Notes: a model not told the origin generated them from the sequence alone. Numbered from the stretch's first letter, positions 35,610 through 44,481 are shown. The stretch: 64,000 bases of DNA from Bacillota bacterium (GCA_023421395.1 JAEZTL010000002.1:104911-168910), one strand, 5' to 3'. Made by a program: numbers and translations.

Positions 35610-36614
35610 TTATTTCTGACTGGCGATGATCTCGCGAACACGCGCCAGAATGTCAGGTTTTACGAGGCCGGCAGCTTCGCCCACGAAGGTTTCATAGAGG
35701 CTGGCGGTTGCTTCGACAAACGGCGCCATATCCGGCTCATTGACAATCATGCCCTCGGAAACCAACTGGTCCAGCAGCCGGGCTTCCTGCTCGTCGCAGC
35801 ACTGGCGCTCATAGATGGCCGCTTCCACGGCCGCTTCGTTCACAACCTGCTTAAGGTCCTCGGGAAGGCTCTCATAGAAGTCCAGGCTCATCAGCAGCGC
35901 GGTTGGGGAGTACAGGTGGTGCGTGATGGTGAGATATTGCTGCACTTCATAGAACTTGCTGGAATAGATAACGGTAAGAGGGTTCTCTTGAGCGTCGATC
36001 GTGCGCTGCTGCAGGGCGGTAAAGAGTTCACCAAACGCCATGGGGGTGGGGTCCGCGCCCATGACCGAAAACGCGGCCATGTGCATCGGGTTCTCCATGG
36101 TCCTGATTTTCAGGCCTTTGAAGTCCTCCGGCTTCTCAATGGGCCCCCTGATGTTGGTGACGTTGCGCATGCCGTTCTCCATGAAGGCGAGGCCCTTCAG
36201 GCCAGCCGGCTCGACGCTGGCGAGAATCTCATCTCCGACGTCGCTGTCGCAAACCGCACGGGCCGTTTCCACCGTATCAAACAGGAAGGGCAGGTCGAAC
36301 ACCAGGAAGGAATCGGTGAAGCCAGACAGGGGCGCGGATGTAATCGCACCAACCTGTACCGTGTTGAGCTGCATGCCTTCAACGATGTCACGCTCGCTGC
36401 CCAGCGTACCGCTGTGGAAGGTCTCCAGCTTGATCCGGCCTCCGCTCTTCTCATCAAGAAGCTCGGAGAACTTCGCTAGGCCCAGGTAATGGGGATGCGT
36501 CTCAACGTTGGATGTGGCGCCACGAATCACGTACTCCGGCTCTGCGTAGCCCACTGTAGCGCACATGCCCAACGCAAACACCATGACCAGCAACAACCCG
36601 ACGACTCTCTTCAT
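35610..36614 (-). CDS. dctP: TRAP transporter substrate-binding protein (DctP family)
   Basis: Extracytoplasmic solute receptor, 334 residues. A signal peptide at residues 1-26 ends with VGYA-EP (type-I site); there is a Cys at residue 18, but it is not in a clear lipobox. The DctP fold shows LGLAKFSELLDEKSGGRIKLETF, GSERDIVEGMQLNTVQVG, and the ligand-anchoring arginine in FKGLKIRTMENPM. ATG 36614 is well placed (GGAGGTAGTCGT upstream). It binds a carboxylated solute and passes it to DctQM. TRAP binding proteins for sugar acids and dicarboxylates look alike, so the ligand is undetermined. Confidence 0.92.
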   Translation of the reverse strand: MKRVVGLLLVMVFALGMCATVGYAEPEYVIRGATSNVETHPHYLGLAKFSELLDEKSGGRIKLETFHSGTLGSERDIVEGMQLNTVQVGAITSAPLSGFTDSFLVFDLPFLFDTVETARAVCDSDVGDEILASVEPAGLKGLAFMENGMRNVTNIRGPIEKPEDFKGLKIRTMENPMHMAAFSVMGADPTPMAFGELFTALQQRTIDAQENPLTVIYSSKFYEVQQYLTITHHLYSPTALLMSLDFYESLPEDLKQVVNEAAVEAAIYERQCCDEQEARLLDQLVSEGMIVNEPDMAPFVEATASLYETFVGEAAGLVKPDILARVREIIASQK

Positions 36615-36679
36615 ACGACTACCTCCTATTTTGGCACTTTTCGTGCCTTGGGTTCAAAGGTTGTAACGTGCAGGTTTTT

Positions 36680-37966
36680 TCAGCGCAGGCCCATCATCTG
36701 CGGAATTACCATTGAAATCGGCTCGAAATAGGTGATCAGAAGAAGTGCGGCGATGTTGGCTCCCAGGAACTTCATCATCTGTTTGGCATTTTCTTCGATC
36801 GAGATCTTGGCGATGCCGCAGGATACAAACAGATTGACACCCAGCGGCGGCGTGGACATGCCGATGGCCAGATTGACCACCATGATAATCCCAAAGTGGA
36901 TTGGGTTGACGCCCAATGCCACGACCATCGGCAGGAAGATCGGCGTAAGGATGATGATCGAGGCCGTCGTCTCCATGATGCAGCCCACGAAGAGCAGCAG
37001 GATGTTGATGAGCAGCAGGATGACGTATTTGTTGTTGGTGAACGTCATCATGGCGGCGGCAATGGAATCCGGAATGCGCTCGGCGGTCAGAATCCAGCCG
37101 AACCCCGCCGCGGCCGCGATAATCATCATGACCATGGCCGTGCTCTTGGCCGCGTTCAGGAGCATGGGCACCAGATCCTTGATCTTCATTTCCCTGTAAA
37201 CGAAAACGCCCACGATAAAGCCGTAGATTACGGAAACGCCCGCGGCCTCGGTAGGCGTAAAGGCGCCGCCGTAGATACCGCCCAGAATGATGACCGGCAT
37301 GAGCAAGGCCCAGAAAGCCTCTAAAAAGCACTTGCCCACATTTTTCAGCGAGAACTCCTTCTTCTCCTGCATCCCATAGCCGTGTTTTTTCGCCGAGAAG
37401 AAACATACGACCATCAGGGAAAGGCCCACCAGGATGCCTGGCAGGAAGCCAGCCGCGAACAGGGAGGAGATGGATACGGAACCCGCCACGCCGAAGTTGA
37501 CCATGGGGATCGAAGGCGGGATGATGACGCCAATGCCGCCCGCTACGGCCAGAATGGCTGCGGAAAACGCCTTGTCATACCCAGCCCGCACCATCTCCGG
37601 AATCATAATGCCGCCGATGGCAGCCACCGTCGCCGGGCCGGAGCCGGAGATCGCGGCAAAGAACATGCAGGTGAGGATGGCCACCATGCCCAGCCCGCCG
37701 GGCAGCCACCCCAGAAGGGAGTCGCAGAACTTGATCAGCCGCCTGGAAATGCCGCCGCCCTGCATCAAGTTTCCTGAAATCATGAACAGGGGGATGGCCA
37801 ACAGCGGGAAGGAATCGGTGGATGTAAACATGCGCTGCACCACGACCAGTAGCGGCGTACTGCTGGCGAAATTCAGCGCCACAAGACTGGAAGAAGCCAG
37901 AACGATCCAGATCGGCGCGCCAAGAACGGCCGTAACGAGGAATGTGACAAACAAGTATAAGCCCAT
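36680..37966 (-). CDS. dctM: TRAP transporter large membrane subunit (DctM)
   Basis: Membrane transporter core, 428 residues, with 11-12 predicted membrane segments. Characteristic segments: FPLLAIPLFMISGNLMQGGGISRRL, the glycine-rich ISGSGPATVAAIGGIMIPEM and LGVNLFVSCGIAKISIEE near the C terminus, all usual in DctM of the C4-dicarboxylate/sugar-acid TRAP family. It uses the sodium gradient for uptake. The start overlaps the stop of dctQ by one base, so it is translationally coupled. The three TRAP genes are complete and adjacent. Confidence 0.93.
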   Translation of the reverse strand: MGLYLFVTFLVTAVLGAPIWIVLASSSLVALNFASSTPLLVVVQRMFTSTDSFPLLAIPLFMISGNLMQGGGISRRLIKFCDSLLGWLPGGLGMVAILTCMFFAAISGSGPATVAAIGGIMIPEMVRAGYDKAFSAAILAVAGGIGVIIPPSIPMVNFGVAGSVSISSLFAAGFLPGILVGLSLMVVCFFSAKKHGYGMQEKKEFSLKNVGKCFLEAFWALLMPVIILGGIYGGAFTPTEAAGVSVIYGFIVGVFVYREMKIKDLVPMLLNAAKSTAMVMMIIAAAAGFGWILTAERIPDSIAAAMMTFTNNKYVILLLINILLLFVGCIMETTASIIILTPIFLPMVVALGVNPIHFGIIMVVNLAIGMSTPPLGVNLFVSCGIAKISIEENAKQMMKFLGANIAALLLITYFEPISMVIPQMMGLR

Positions 37967-38454
37967 TACCCTTCCACCTTCTTCCTAAGGCCTTTAATGG
38001 CATCCGCAAGCTTCAGGGCATACCGAAGGATGAAGAACGCCATGCCGACGGGAATTGCCAGATAGGCATACCCCATGGGGATGTGCATGGCGGGCGAGTA
38101 CTGGATCCTTTTGAACTGCGTCTGAACGATGTCAATGCCAAGCTTCATGAAGACAGCGCAAAGCACAATGCCAACGACCAGCATCAGGATTTCCGCCACT
38201 TTGCGCAGCTTCTTGGGCATCATCAGCGTCACCGCCTCGACGCCGAGATGGGCCCCCGTCTTGACACCGTAGGCACCGCCCAGGAAGGAAACCCAGACCA
38301 GCAGATACCGGGAGAGCTCTTCAGACCATGGCAGGGACGATTTCAGGATGAATCTGCACACAACCTGCGCGAATACGACAATCGACAAAACGATGAGCAT
38401 CCCTACGCACAGATATCCTTCAAAATTGCTGATGAATTTTTTTGCAAGCTTCAT
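37966..38454 (-). CDS. dctQ: TRAP transporter small membrane subunit (DctQ)
   Basis: Small membrane subunit of 162 residues with four membrane segments; RFILKSSLPWSEELSRYLLVWVSFLGGAYGVKTGAHLGVE is the diagnostic DctQ sequence with conserved WSEE and GAHLGVE. I chose ATG 38454 because GAGGGGG lies before it; a longer frame to 38481 has no such signal. Its end overlaps dctM by one base. Upstream on the same strand is transaldolase copy A, only 31 bases away. Confidence 0.9.
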   Translation of the reverse strand: MKLAKKFISNFEGYLCVGMLIVLSIVVFAQVVCRFILKSSLPWSEELSRYLLVWVSFLGGAYGVKTGAHLGVEAVTLMMPKKLRKVAEILMLVVGIVLCAVFMKLGIDIVQTQFKRIQYSPAMHIPMGYAYLAIPVGMAFFILRYALKLADAIKGLRKKVEG

Positions 38455-38485
38455 TTTATCCCCCTCGCCCGTATTCTGCATCCTG

Positions 38486-39523
38486 TCAGCGCATGGATGC
38501 GATCAAATCCAGAGCATTCCGCCAGGCCTTTTCAAAGCTGGTGCGGAAGAGCACCACCGGCCCGAACTCCTCATATTCGGCGGGGTCGATCGCGTTGATG
38601 AAATAGGCCTTTCGGTAATCCTCCAGCTTTTCAACCAACTCGTCTTCCACGCTGAAGGGCGTGGGCTGCAGGAACCGGCACACCACCGGTGCGTCCTGCT
38701 CTATCAGCTTGTCCGCCGTTCCCTTCCAGTTGATGGTGATGGATGCGTCGGCACCGACCATCTCCGTGAAGTGCTGCAGCCCGCGCGCACCGCCGCCAAT
38801 GAAGCCGCAGGGATATTTGCGCTCCGCCACAATGGCATGCACCTTTTTGGCGATGCTGATGCCGGCCTGCCAGAGCGCGTTTGGATCAATGTCGATGTTC
38901 TTTTCCCGGACTGTGTTGTGAAGGTATTCGTCATAGATGCCTGTAATTAGGCTGAAATACATGGGGGCGGGATGCTCCAGATTCTTCGTGCTCTCCACAT
39001 ACGCCTCGCAGGCGTCGATAACCTGCCTGACCGCCATGCATTCGGTCGCGTTAATGGGAATGCCTTCCGCCGCGACGATGGAAATGGCCTTCAAACCTTC
39101 CTCGGTGACGGGAATCTTGGCCATGATGTTGGGGCCGGCCTCGCGGTTGAAGCGGGCGAAACGGAGGATGCTTTCCGCGTCTTCATGGAAGGGGTCGCCT
39201 TGAATGCTGACGTAACCAAGCCGACCATGGCTCCCGTCATACAGCGGCATGAAGCGCTTGGCAATGCGGCCCACAAGCGCCCTTTGAAGGCTGACCAACG
39301 CCTGCGTATCATCCTTCTCCGTCCGCATGATTTCCCGGAGCAGATCACGCGCGCAGTCTGCGTCCTCCGAACCGTTCAGGATCTTCCAGGAATAGCTGGG
39401 GTTCTGCGTGCAACCCACCGCGCCCGCATTCAGTGCCAGGAGTGCTTCCTGGTCGGTGACATTGTTGATCCAGAACCTCGTAGGGCTCAACCGGCTGACC
39501 TCTTTGAAATACTCACCCTTCAT
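38486..39523 (-). CDS. Transaldolase family protein, TRAP-linked copy A
   Basis: Schiff-base aldolase, 345 residues, paralogue of copy B. Landmarks: RFWINNVTDQEALL, AVGCTQNPSYSW, NIMAKIPVTEEGLKAI (Lys) and GIPINATECMA (Asn and Thr kept). As in copy B, the catalytic Asp of TalB near the N terminus is replaced (INN). ATG 39523 follows GGGAGGG. Located between the FadR-type regulator and dctQ. Two such enzymes with a TRAP system and no kinase or dehydrogenase suggest imported solutes are acted on directly, or that other enzymes are encoded elsewhere. Confidence 0.83.
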   Translation of the reverse strand: MKGEYFKEVSRLSPTRFWINNVTDQEALLALNAGAVGCTQNPSYSWKILNGSEDADCARDLLREIMRTEKDDTQALVSLQRALVGRIAKRFMPLYDGSHGRLGYVSIQGDPFHEDAESILRFARFNREAGPNIMAKIPVTEEGLKAISIVAAEGIPINATECMAVRQVIDACEAYVESTKNLEHPAPMYFSLITGIYDEYLHNTVREKNIDIDPNALWQAGISIAKKVHAIVAERKYPCGFIGGGARGLQHFTEMVGADASITINWKGTADKLIEQDAPVVCRFLQPTPFSVEDELVEKLEDYRKAYFINAIDPAEYEEFGPVVLFRTSFEKAWRNALDLIASMR

Positions 39524-39554
39524 CCCGATCCCTCCCCGTGTTTCTCCCATCTGC

Positions 39555-40388
39555 CTAAGGCCGTCCATTGTCCAAGCCATCCCGCGAACCCCCCGCCGCG
39601 TCACCCCGACCTTCCGGGGCCGCAAAGCCGCCGCTGCCGTTCATGAGGCGGCCGATGGCGTAATCCTCGACGCTGCTCAGGTGTGCGCTGAGCGCCCGTT
39701 CCGTAGCCTGTGGGTCATCCGCCCGCAACGCCTCCACGATCCTCAAATGGGCCTTTCGAGCCTCTTCCACCACGTCGTCGTAGCACATCAGCGATACCAT
39801 GAGATCCCAGAGCAGGCCGCCCACCATGTCGTAGATTCGGATCATCATGGTATTGCCAGTATGATGAATCAGCTTGTTGTGAAACTGGCGATCCTTGTCG
39901 ATGTTGTCCCGTATTGTGTTCTGAGGGGAAAGCGCTTTGGCCAGTTCCTCCAACTCGTCCAGATCCTCGGCGGAAAACCCTCTGGCGCTCATTTTGATGC
40001 AGCCGCACTCCAGAACACGCCGTGCAGCCAGGAAATAGCTGAGGTTGTCCCCCACCAGCGAAAAACCCAGCATATTGAAAAGGCTTTCTACAAAATTGTC
40101 AATTATATAAGTACCCTTGCCTTGCCGGACCTCCAGAATTCCGAACGTGGTGAGAATTCGCACGCCTTCCCGGATGGAGGACCGTCCGACACCCATTTTT
40201 TCTGCCAGTTCCATTTCGCTGGGAAGCGCGTCTCCGATTTTCAAATTTCCAGAACGGATCGCCTCCTGAATGGAGCGGACGACATACTGAGAAGCCGACT
40301 CCTTCGGTTTTTTCTTAAAGGCGAAGGTATGCCTGTTCTCTGCAGATGCGGGGCCAAAGGAATTGTCAAACATATTTTCCGGATTCAA
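39555..40388 (-). CDS. GntR/FadR-family transcriptional regulator, TTG start
   Basis: Regulator of about 277 residues. Winged helix near residues 30-95 (GDALPSEMELAEKMGVGRSSIREGVRILTTFGILEVRQGKGTYI) and an FCD ligand domain near 110-250 (RRVLECGCIKMSARG, DKDRQFHNKLIHHTGNTMMIRIY with the metal-type His pair). I chose TTG 40388, which has GGAGG 7 bases before it; the open frame to GTG 40412 has no ribosome binding site. The FCD domain of this subfamily usually senses a carboxylated sugar or dicarboxylate. First gene of the TRAP operon, behind a strong promoter and a palindromic operator. Confidence 0.85.
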   Translation of the reverse strand: MNPENMFDNSFGPASAENRHTFAFKKKPKESASQYVVRSIQEAIRSGNLKIGDALPSEMELAEKMGVGRSSIREGVRILTTFGILEVRQGKGTYIIDNFVESLFNMLGFSLVGDNLSYFLAARRVLECGCIKMSARGFSAEDLDELEELAKALSPQNTIRDNIDKDRQFHNKLIHHTGNTMMIRIYDMVGGLLWDLMVSLMCYDDVVEEARKAHLRIVEALRADDPQATERALSAHLSSVEDYAIGRLMNGSGGFAAPEGRGDAAGGSRDGLDNGRP

Positions 40389-40438
40389 ATTGCATCCTCC
40401 AAATCTGCTCACGCTGTGTCATCGAACCCTTTCACCTA

Positions 40439-40460
40439 TGACAACAGACGTCTGATGACA
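40439..40460. promoter_or_regulatory. Palindromic operator of the TRAP operon
   Basis: Imperfect 22-base palindrome centred on CAGACGTCTG, with flanks TGACAA and ATGACA. It lies just downstream of the -10 box, so the FadR-type regulator bound there would block transcription. Confidence 0.6.
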
Positions 40461-40473
40461 TCGATCCCGCATC

Positions 40474-40502
40474 ATCATACAATCATTTTCCATATATGTC
40501 AA
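40474..40502 (-). promoter_or_regulatory. Sigma-A promoter of the TRAP operon
   Basis: TTGACA (40502-40497), 17 bases, TATGAT (40479-40474) on the minus strand: near-perfect. Expected start about 40467, overlapping the palindrome. Confidence 0.85.
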
Positions 40503-40674
40503 CAACAAAATACAGAAAAATCGCACATCTTCTCGTCTAAGTTCATGAAGATTTGGAGGGCTCTCTCTTTCGCTTCTGCTGGATTGCGGTAAATGGCGGC
40601 TCCACGCGCAAAACCTTGGGAGATACTTTCTGGACAGGCTACACTAAACTGTACAGAAAAGAAGAGGTCATTCG

Positions 40675-40893
40675 ATGGCACCTACCGTGAGCCTGAAAAC
40701 ATATGCCGACCTAAAGGAACACATACTGAAACATAAACTCACCATTAGCGGCAAGGGGACTAACAGCGTGGATGGCGACCTGATCGACCTCCACGAGATG
40801 ATACAGTACGGCGAAATTTTGACAACTCGGGGAAATCGTTCGATTCGCATTGTTAAAATATACATCTCCGTTGACGGCGAAGTATCTTTATGA
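40675..40893 (+). CDS. Small uncharacterised protein of the AT-rich island
   Basis: 72 residues, unrecognised; mixed strand-helix with no membrane segment (VSLKTYADLKEHILKHKL, then GDLIDLHEMIQYGEIL). ATG 40675 follows AAGAGG. The DNA here is much more AT-rich than the flanks, suggesting acquisition from another source. The neighbour downstream is the SHOCT protein (57-base gap), and the two may be one unit. Function unknown. Confidence 0.5.
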   Translation: MAPTVSLKTYADLKEHILKHKLTISGKGTNSVDGDLIDLHEMIQYGEILTTRGNRSIRIVKIYISVDGEVSL

Positions 40894-40950
40894 TAGTATT
40901 TTAAATAATGTGAATAGTTTCAATGTCATAATGATGAAAGGGTTGTGAAA

Positions 40951-41454
40951 ATGAGTAAACTGATTATGAAAATCGACGTACCAAGTGGAGTGAGAACCGT
41001 CAAGCAAATGTGTCCGAATGTTGTTGAAATTTTCGATGATCACGTTGCGTGTCAAGGCGGGCAAGGTGGTTCTTGGTTCTTCAAAGATTTTACTGGTGTA
41101 AGTATACAAAAAGCAAATATATTTTGTGCTTTTGCCTCTGTTGTATTTTTAAATTCCGTAAGTGGGCAATATAATATTAAAAATGGTGCGGCAGTATTAC
41201 AAGACAGAAACAGAATTTTATTTGCAAGTGGCATGTTTTCTTATGAAAACGCAAATACATTTACTACTGATCTAGCTGGTGAAATAGAGTCAGCGATAGA
41301 ATTATACAAATCAAAACCCGCTGAATCCGCTACAACAATAATTAGTCAAAGCTCAGCAGCAGATGAATTGGTTAAGTTCAAAGGACTTTTAGATGCTGGA
41401 GTTATAACGCAATTGGAATTTGACGCAAAGAAAAAACAAATACTTGGATTGTGA
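40951..41454 (+). CDS. SHOCT-domain protein of the AT-rich island
   Basis: 167 residues. Residues 1-120 form an unrecognised strand-rich domain with a central hydrophobic segment (NIFCAFASVVFLNSVSGQY), perhaps a DUF4429 or membrane-associated fold. Residues 134-166 (AADELVKFKGLLDAGVITQLEFDAKKKQIL) are a SHOCT motif, a short C-terminal oligomerisation signal. ATG 40951 follows AAAGGG. AT-rich codon use differs from neighbours, consistent with horizontal gain. No partner gene is visible. Confidence 0.65.
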   Translation: MSKLIMKIDVPSGVRTVKQMCPNVVEIFDDHVACQGGQGGSWFFKDFTGVSIQKANIFCAFASVVFLNSVSGQYNIKNGAAVLQDRNRILFASGMFSYENANTFTTDLAGEIESAIELYKSKPAESATTIISQSSAADELVKFKGLLDAGVITQLEFDAKKKQILGL

Positions 41455-41813
41455 TTTCTATAACTCAGCATATCTGAAAGAATTGGTGTAAGGTGATCCT
41501 CAAAACGATCGATACTTTCGCGAACGATTTATTATAGGTATTCACTATTTTATAATTGTAAGCATTTGTCAAATCAGATACTGTTTATCGAGCATCGATA
41601 TACAGTTTTTGTTATGAAAAACCCAGAAGACGCAGGTGTTTTTAGCATTAATACTATATTTTCAATCAATTCATGATAGTCAAAACCATATACGGTGAAC
41701 AGCAAAGATCACTGTCCTTCCCTTGGAGTTCACTGTACCCGCCGCTATGGATGTGTTTCCTTGTAGAAAAGATTATACTCTCATTAACCTGCATTTTCTA
41801 ACCCCAAAACGAC
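41455..41813. other. AT-rich intergenic region
   Basis: About 360 bases, poor in G+C relative to the window, without a credible gene. It closes the acquired island that begins near 40560. Confidence 0.6.
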
Positions 41814-41839
41814 AAAAAGCCCGATTTCTCAGGCTTTTT
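41814..41839. terminator. Terminator of the rlmCD operon
   Basis: AAAAAGCC and GGCTTTTT (8-base stem, 10-base loop) with T-runs on both strands, directly after the RlmCD-like gene on the minus strand. Confidence 0.75.
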
Positions 41840-41852
41840 CGAATGCTCTTCC

Positions 41853-43148
41853 CTATTCCCTTGACATCAACGCCACGCACTCGACGTGGGCCGTCCAGGG
41901 GAACATGTCCACGGGCTGCACTTTTTTAAGCGTGTAGCCGCCTTCGCGCAACCGCCGAAGGTCCCGCGCCAGCGTGCCGGGGTCGCAGGAGACGTAGACG
42001 ATTTTCCTGGGCGCGGCACTCGCGAGCGCCAGCGTCAGCGCCTCGTCCAGCCCTTTGCGGGGCGGGTCCACCACGACGACATCGGGCATCAGGCCCTTTT
42101 TGAGCAGTTCCGGCAGCACCAGTTCCGCGCGGCCCTGCACGAATTCCACTTTCCCGTCAAGCCCTGCGCGCGCGGCGTTTTCCCGGGCGTCCCGCACGGC
42201 TTCCGGCACCACTTCGATACCGATCACGCTGCCCGCGTCCGCCGCCATCGTGAGCGCGATGGCGCCTGCGCCACAGTAAGCGTCCACCACCAGTTCGCGC
42301 CCCGTGAGGCTTGCGAAGTCCCTGGCGGTGCGGAACAGCGCCTCCACCTGCCAGGGGTTCACCTGGAAAAAGGTCTGCGGCGCCAGCGAAAAGCCGATGC
42401 CGCCCAATTCGTCCACAAGTGCCGCGTCGCCCAGCAGAAGCTGGCATTCGCCGTCCAGCGCGTGAGCGTAACCCTGGCGCAAGTGGCAGCCGTAGACGCT
42501 TTTCAGCATGGGCAGCGCGCCCATCAGCGCCTGGGCGGCGTCGCCGGCGTCCCACGCGCCCTCGTAGGACAGCACCACCATCATATCTCCGGCGCGATTG
42601 ACGCGGGTAACGAGGGAGCATAGCGGCGTATCCGGGTTTGCCCGGAGCCAGTAGCGCATCGCGCGCATCGCGCGGACGCTGGGTTCCATCTGCAAAAGGC
42701 AGTCCGGAACCGGCGTCACCTCGCGCCCTCCGGCGCGGCGGAGGCCGATCAGCGCCCCGTCAATGGCGTATTCGGCCTTGTTGCGGTACCGCTCCGGCTT
42801 TTCCATGCCGAGCGTCTCGCGGACGTCCGGTTCCTCAAAGCGGCCCAGGCGCGTCAGCGCGTCATAGACCCGCTGACGCTTAAGCTCAAGCGACAGGCCG
42901 TAGGCCATATGCCGCGCCTGACAGCCCCCGCACGCCCCGGCGTGGCGGCACTCGCCCCGCTGTCTGTCGGGGCTGGAGGTGAAAATGCGGGTGAGGCGCG
43001 CCACCGCGTAGCGCTCCTGCTCGCGAACAACCTCCGCCTCCACCACTTCCCCCGGCAGCGCGCCCGGCACAAACACCGCGCGGCCGTTCAGCCGCCCGAC
43101 GCCCTGCAGCTCGGAGCCCGCCCCGGTGATGGTCAGCCTGCACTTCAT
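41853..43148 (-). CDS. rlmCD: 23S rRNA (uracil-C5)-methyltransferase, RumA/RlmCD family
   Basis: rRNA methyltransferase of 431 residues. N-terminal TRAM-like domain (GVGRLNGRAVFVPGALPGEVVEAEVV), then a Cys cluster CRHAGACGGC (iron-sulfur type), a SAM-binding domain (DAYCGAGAIAL, IGIEVVPEAV) and the catalytic region DPPRKGLD and YVSCDPGTLARDL (nucleophile Cys in SCDPGT). Most Bacillota have one enzyme for both U747 and U1939 (RlmCD). ATG 43148 is next to the pfkA stop (43149). Last gene of the operon with pfkA and the small gene at 44228. Confidence 0.9.
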   Translation of the reverse strand: MKCRLTITGAGSELQGVGRLNGRAVFVPGALPGEVVEAEVVREQERYAVARLTRIFTSSPDRQRGECRHAGACGGCQARHMAYGLSLELKRQRVYDALTRLGRFEEPDVRETLGMEKPERYRNKAEYAIDGALIGLRRAGGREVTPVPDCLLQMEPSVRAMRAMRYWLRANPDTPLCSLVTRVNRAGDMMVVLSYEGAWDAGDAAQALMGALPMLKSVYGCHLRQGYAHALDGECQLLLGDAALVDELGGIGFSLAPQTFFQVNPWQVEALFRTARDFASLTGRELVVDAYCGAGAIALTMAADAGSVIGIEVVPEAVRDARENAARAGLDGKVEFVQGRAELVLPELLKKGLMPDVVVVDPPRKGLDEALTLALASAAPRKIVYVSCDPGTLARDLRRLREGGYTLKKVQPVDMFPWTAHVECVALMSRE

Positions 43149-44201
43149 TTAACCGGACACCGTCTTGATCAGATTGAAGATTTCCGAATTGTATTCGCCG
43201 CCGCGGTTGCGGGCTTCAGAGATGGGCACTTCGATGATGCGGTTCTCGCGCATGCCGATGGCGAGGCCATAGTGATCGTCCCGAAGCAGTTCCACCGCGC
43301 GCTGGCCCATGCGGGTGGCGAGAATTCGGTCCGTAGCGGTGGGGCTTCCGCCGCGCTGGATGTAGCCCAGCACCGTCGCACGGGTATCGTGGCCCGACAG
43401 CGCCTCAATAATGCGGGCCAGTTGACCGGAATCCATCTGCCGGTCCAGTACGCCCGCCAGCTTTTCGTTGGTTTCGCAGATGGCCTTGAGGTCGCTGGTC
43501 ATGGACGAGAACGCGCCCTCGGCCACAATGATGATCATCGAACTCTTCCCCTTGAGCACACCCCACTTGACCCGCTCCGCGACCTCTTCAATGGACCACT
43601 TGACCTCCGGGATCAGCACGATCTCCGCGCCGCAGGCCAGCGCCGTGTGCACCGCGATGTCGCCGCAGTTGCGGCCCATGACGGTGACCAGGCTGGCGCG
43701 CTCGTGGGAGTCGCTGGTCTCGCGGATGCGGTTCAGGCACTCGCAGGCGGTATTGAGGGCGGTGTCAAAGCCGATGGTGGCGTCTGTATAGACGAGATCG
43801 TTGTCGATGGTGCCCGGAATGCCCACCACGGGGAAGCCCAGCTTGTCCAGATCATTGGCGCCGCGGAAGGTGCCGTCTCCGCCAATCATCACCATGCCTT
43901 CGACGCCCAGCATTTTGAGGTTGGACACCACGCGCTTCTGCGCCTCGAGCTCTTTAAACTCCGGGCAGCGCGCGGTCATCAGAAACGTGCCGCCGCGGTG
44001 AATTTTATCGGACACGCTGCGGGCGGTCAGCATCAGAAAGTCGTCCATGGAGTCCTTGGAGCGCATCATCATGCCGTTGTAGCCGCGGCGAAAGCCGATG
44101 ACGCTCATGTCGTAGGACAGCGCGGAGCGCACCACCGCGCGGATCGCCGCGTTCATGCCGGGCGCGTCGCCGCCGGACGTCATCACTCCGATTCTCTTCA
44201 T
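43149..44201 (-). CDS. pfkA: 6-phosphofructokinase
   Basis: ATP-dependent kinase of fructose 6-phosphate, 350 residues (slightly longer than the 320 of classical bacterial PfkA). GVMTSGGDAPGMNAAIRAVVR (ATP site), IGGDGTFRGA (the GGDG motif of ATP-type enzymes), PGTIDNDL (catalytic Asp loop), MGRNCGDIAVHTAL, and IPEVKWS. ATG 44201 is 26 bases after the small gene. The PPi-dependent enzymes usually have GGDD; the Gly here supports ATP. Operon promoter at 44482-44510. Confidence 0.94.
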   Translation of the reverse strand: MKRIGVMTSGGDAPGMNAAIRAVVRSALSYDMSVIGFRRGYNGMMMRSKDSMDDFLMLTARSVSDKIHRGGTFLMTARCPEFKELEAQKRVVSNLKMLGVEGMVMIGGDGTFRGANDLDKLGFPVVGIPGTIDNDLVYTDATIGFDTALNTACECLNRIRETSDSHERASLVTVMGRNCGDIAVHTALACGAEIVLIPEVKWSIEEVAERVKWGVLKGKSSMIIIVAEGAFSSMTSDLKAICETNEKLAGVLDRQMDSGQLARIIEALSGHDTRATVLGYIQRGGSPTATDRILATRMGQRAVELLRDDHYGLAIGMRENRIIEVPISEARNRGGEYNSEIFNLIKTVSG

Positions 44202-44227
44202 AATTGTCGTTCCTCCCGCTTTAGAAT

Positions 44228-44440
44228 TTATAGTCCGTTTTCCTGCAGAACCTCGCGTGCTTCCTTAGCCTCGGCCTTGATGGCCTGAACCTCAAAACAG
44301 CGCTCGCCCGAAAGCGTACGCGCCACTGGCCGGACGCGCACCATGAAGCCTTCGCGCGTCAGGAGAGCCTGGGCATTTTCGGCTTTTTGCTCGCTGTGGG
44401 CCATGTGGATCACCACCCACACCGCTTCGGTATTTTTCAC
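44228..44440 (-). CDS. Small uncharacterised protein encoded with pfkA, GTG start
   Basis: 70 residues. VWVVIHMAHSEQKAENAQALLTREGFMVRVRPVARTLSGERCFEVQAIKAEAKEAREVLQENG has a ferredoxin-like or DUF2007-like pattern (two strands, helices, ending in EVLQENG). GTG 44440 has GGAG about 8 bases upstream; the longer frame to 44476 lacks it. Co-transcribed with pfkA from the promoter at 44482-44510. A role in regulating glycolysis is only a guess. Confidence 0.6.
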   Translation of the reverse strand: MKNTEAVWVVIHMAHSEQKAENAQALLTREGFMVRVRPVARTLSGERCFEVQAIKAEAKEAREVLQENGL

Positions 44441-44481
44441 CCCGGCATCTCCTTTGCTTGCGTTTCCCAATTTCAAAGAGT

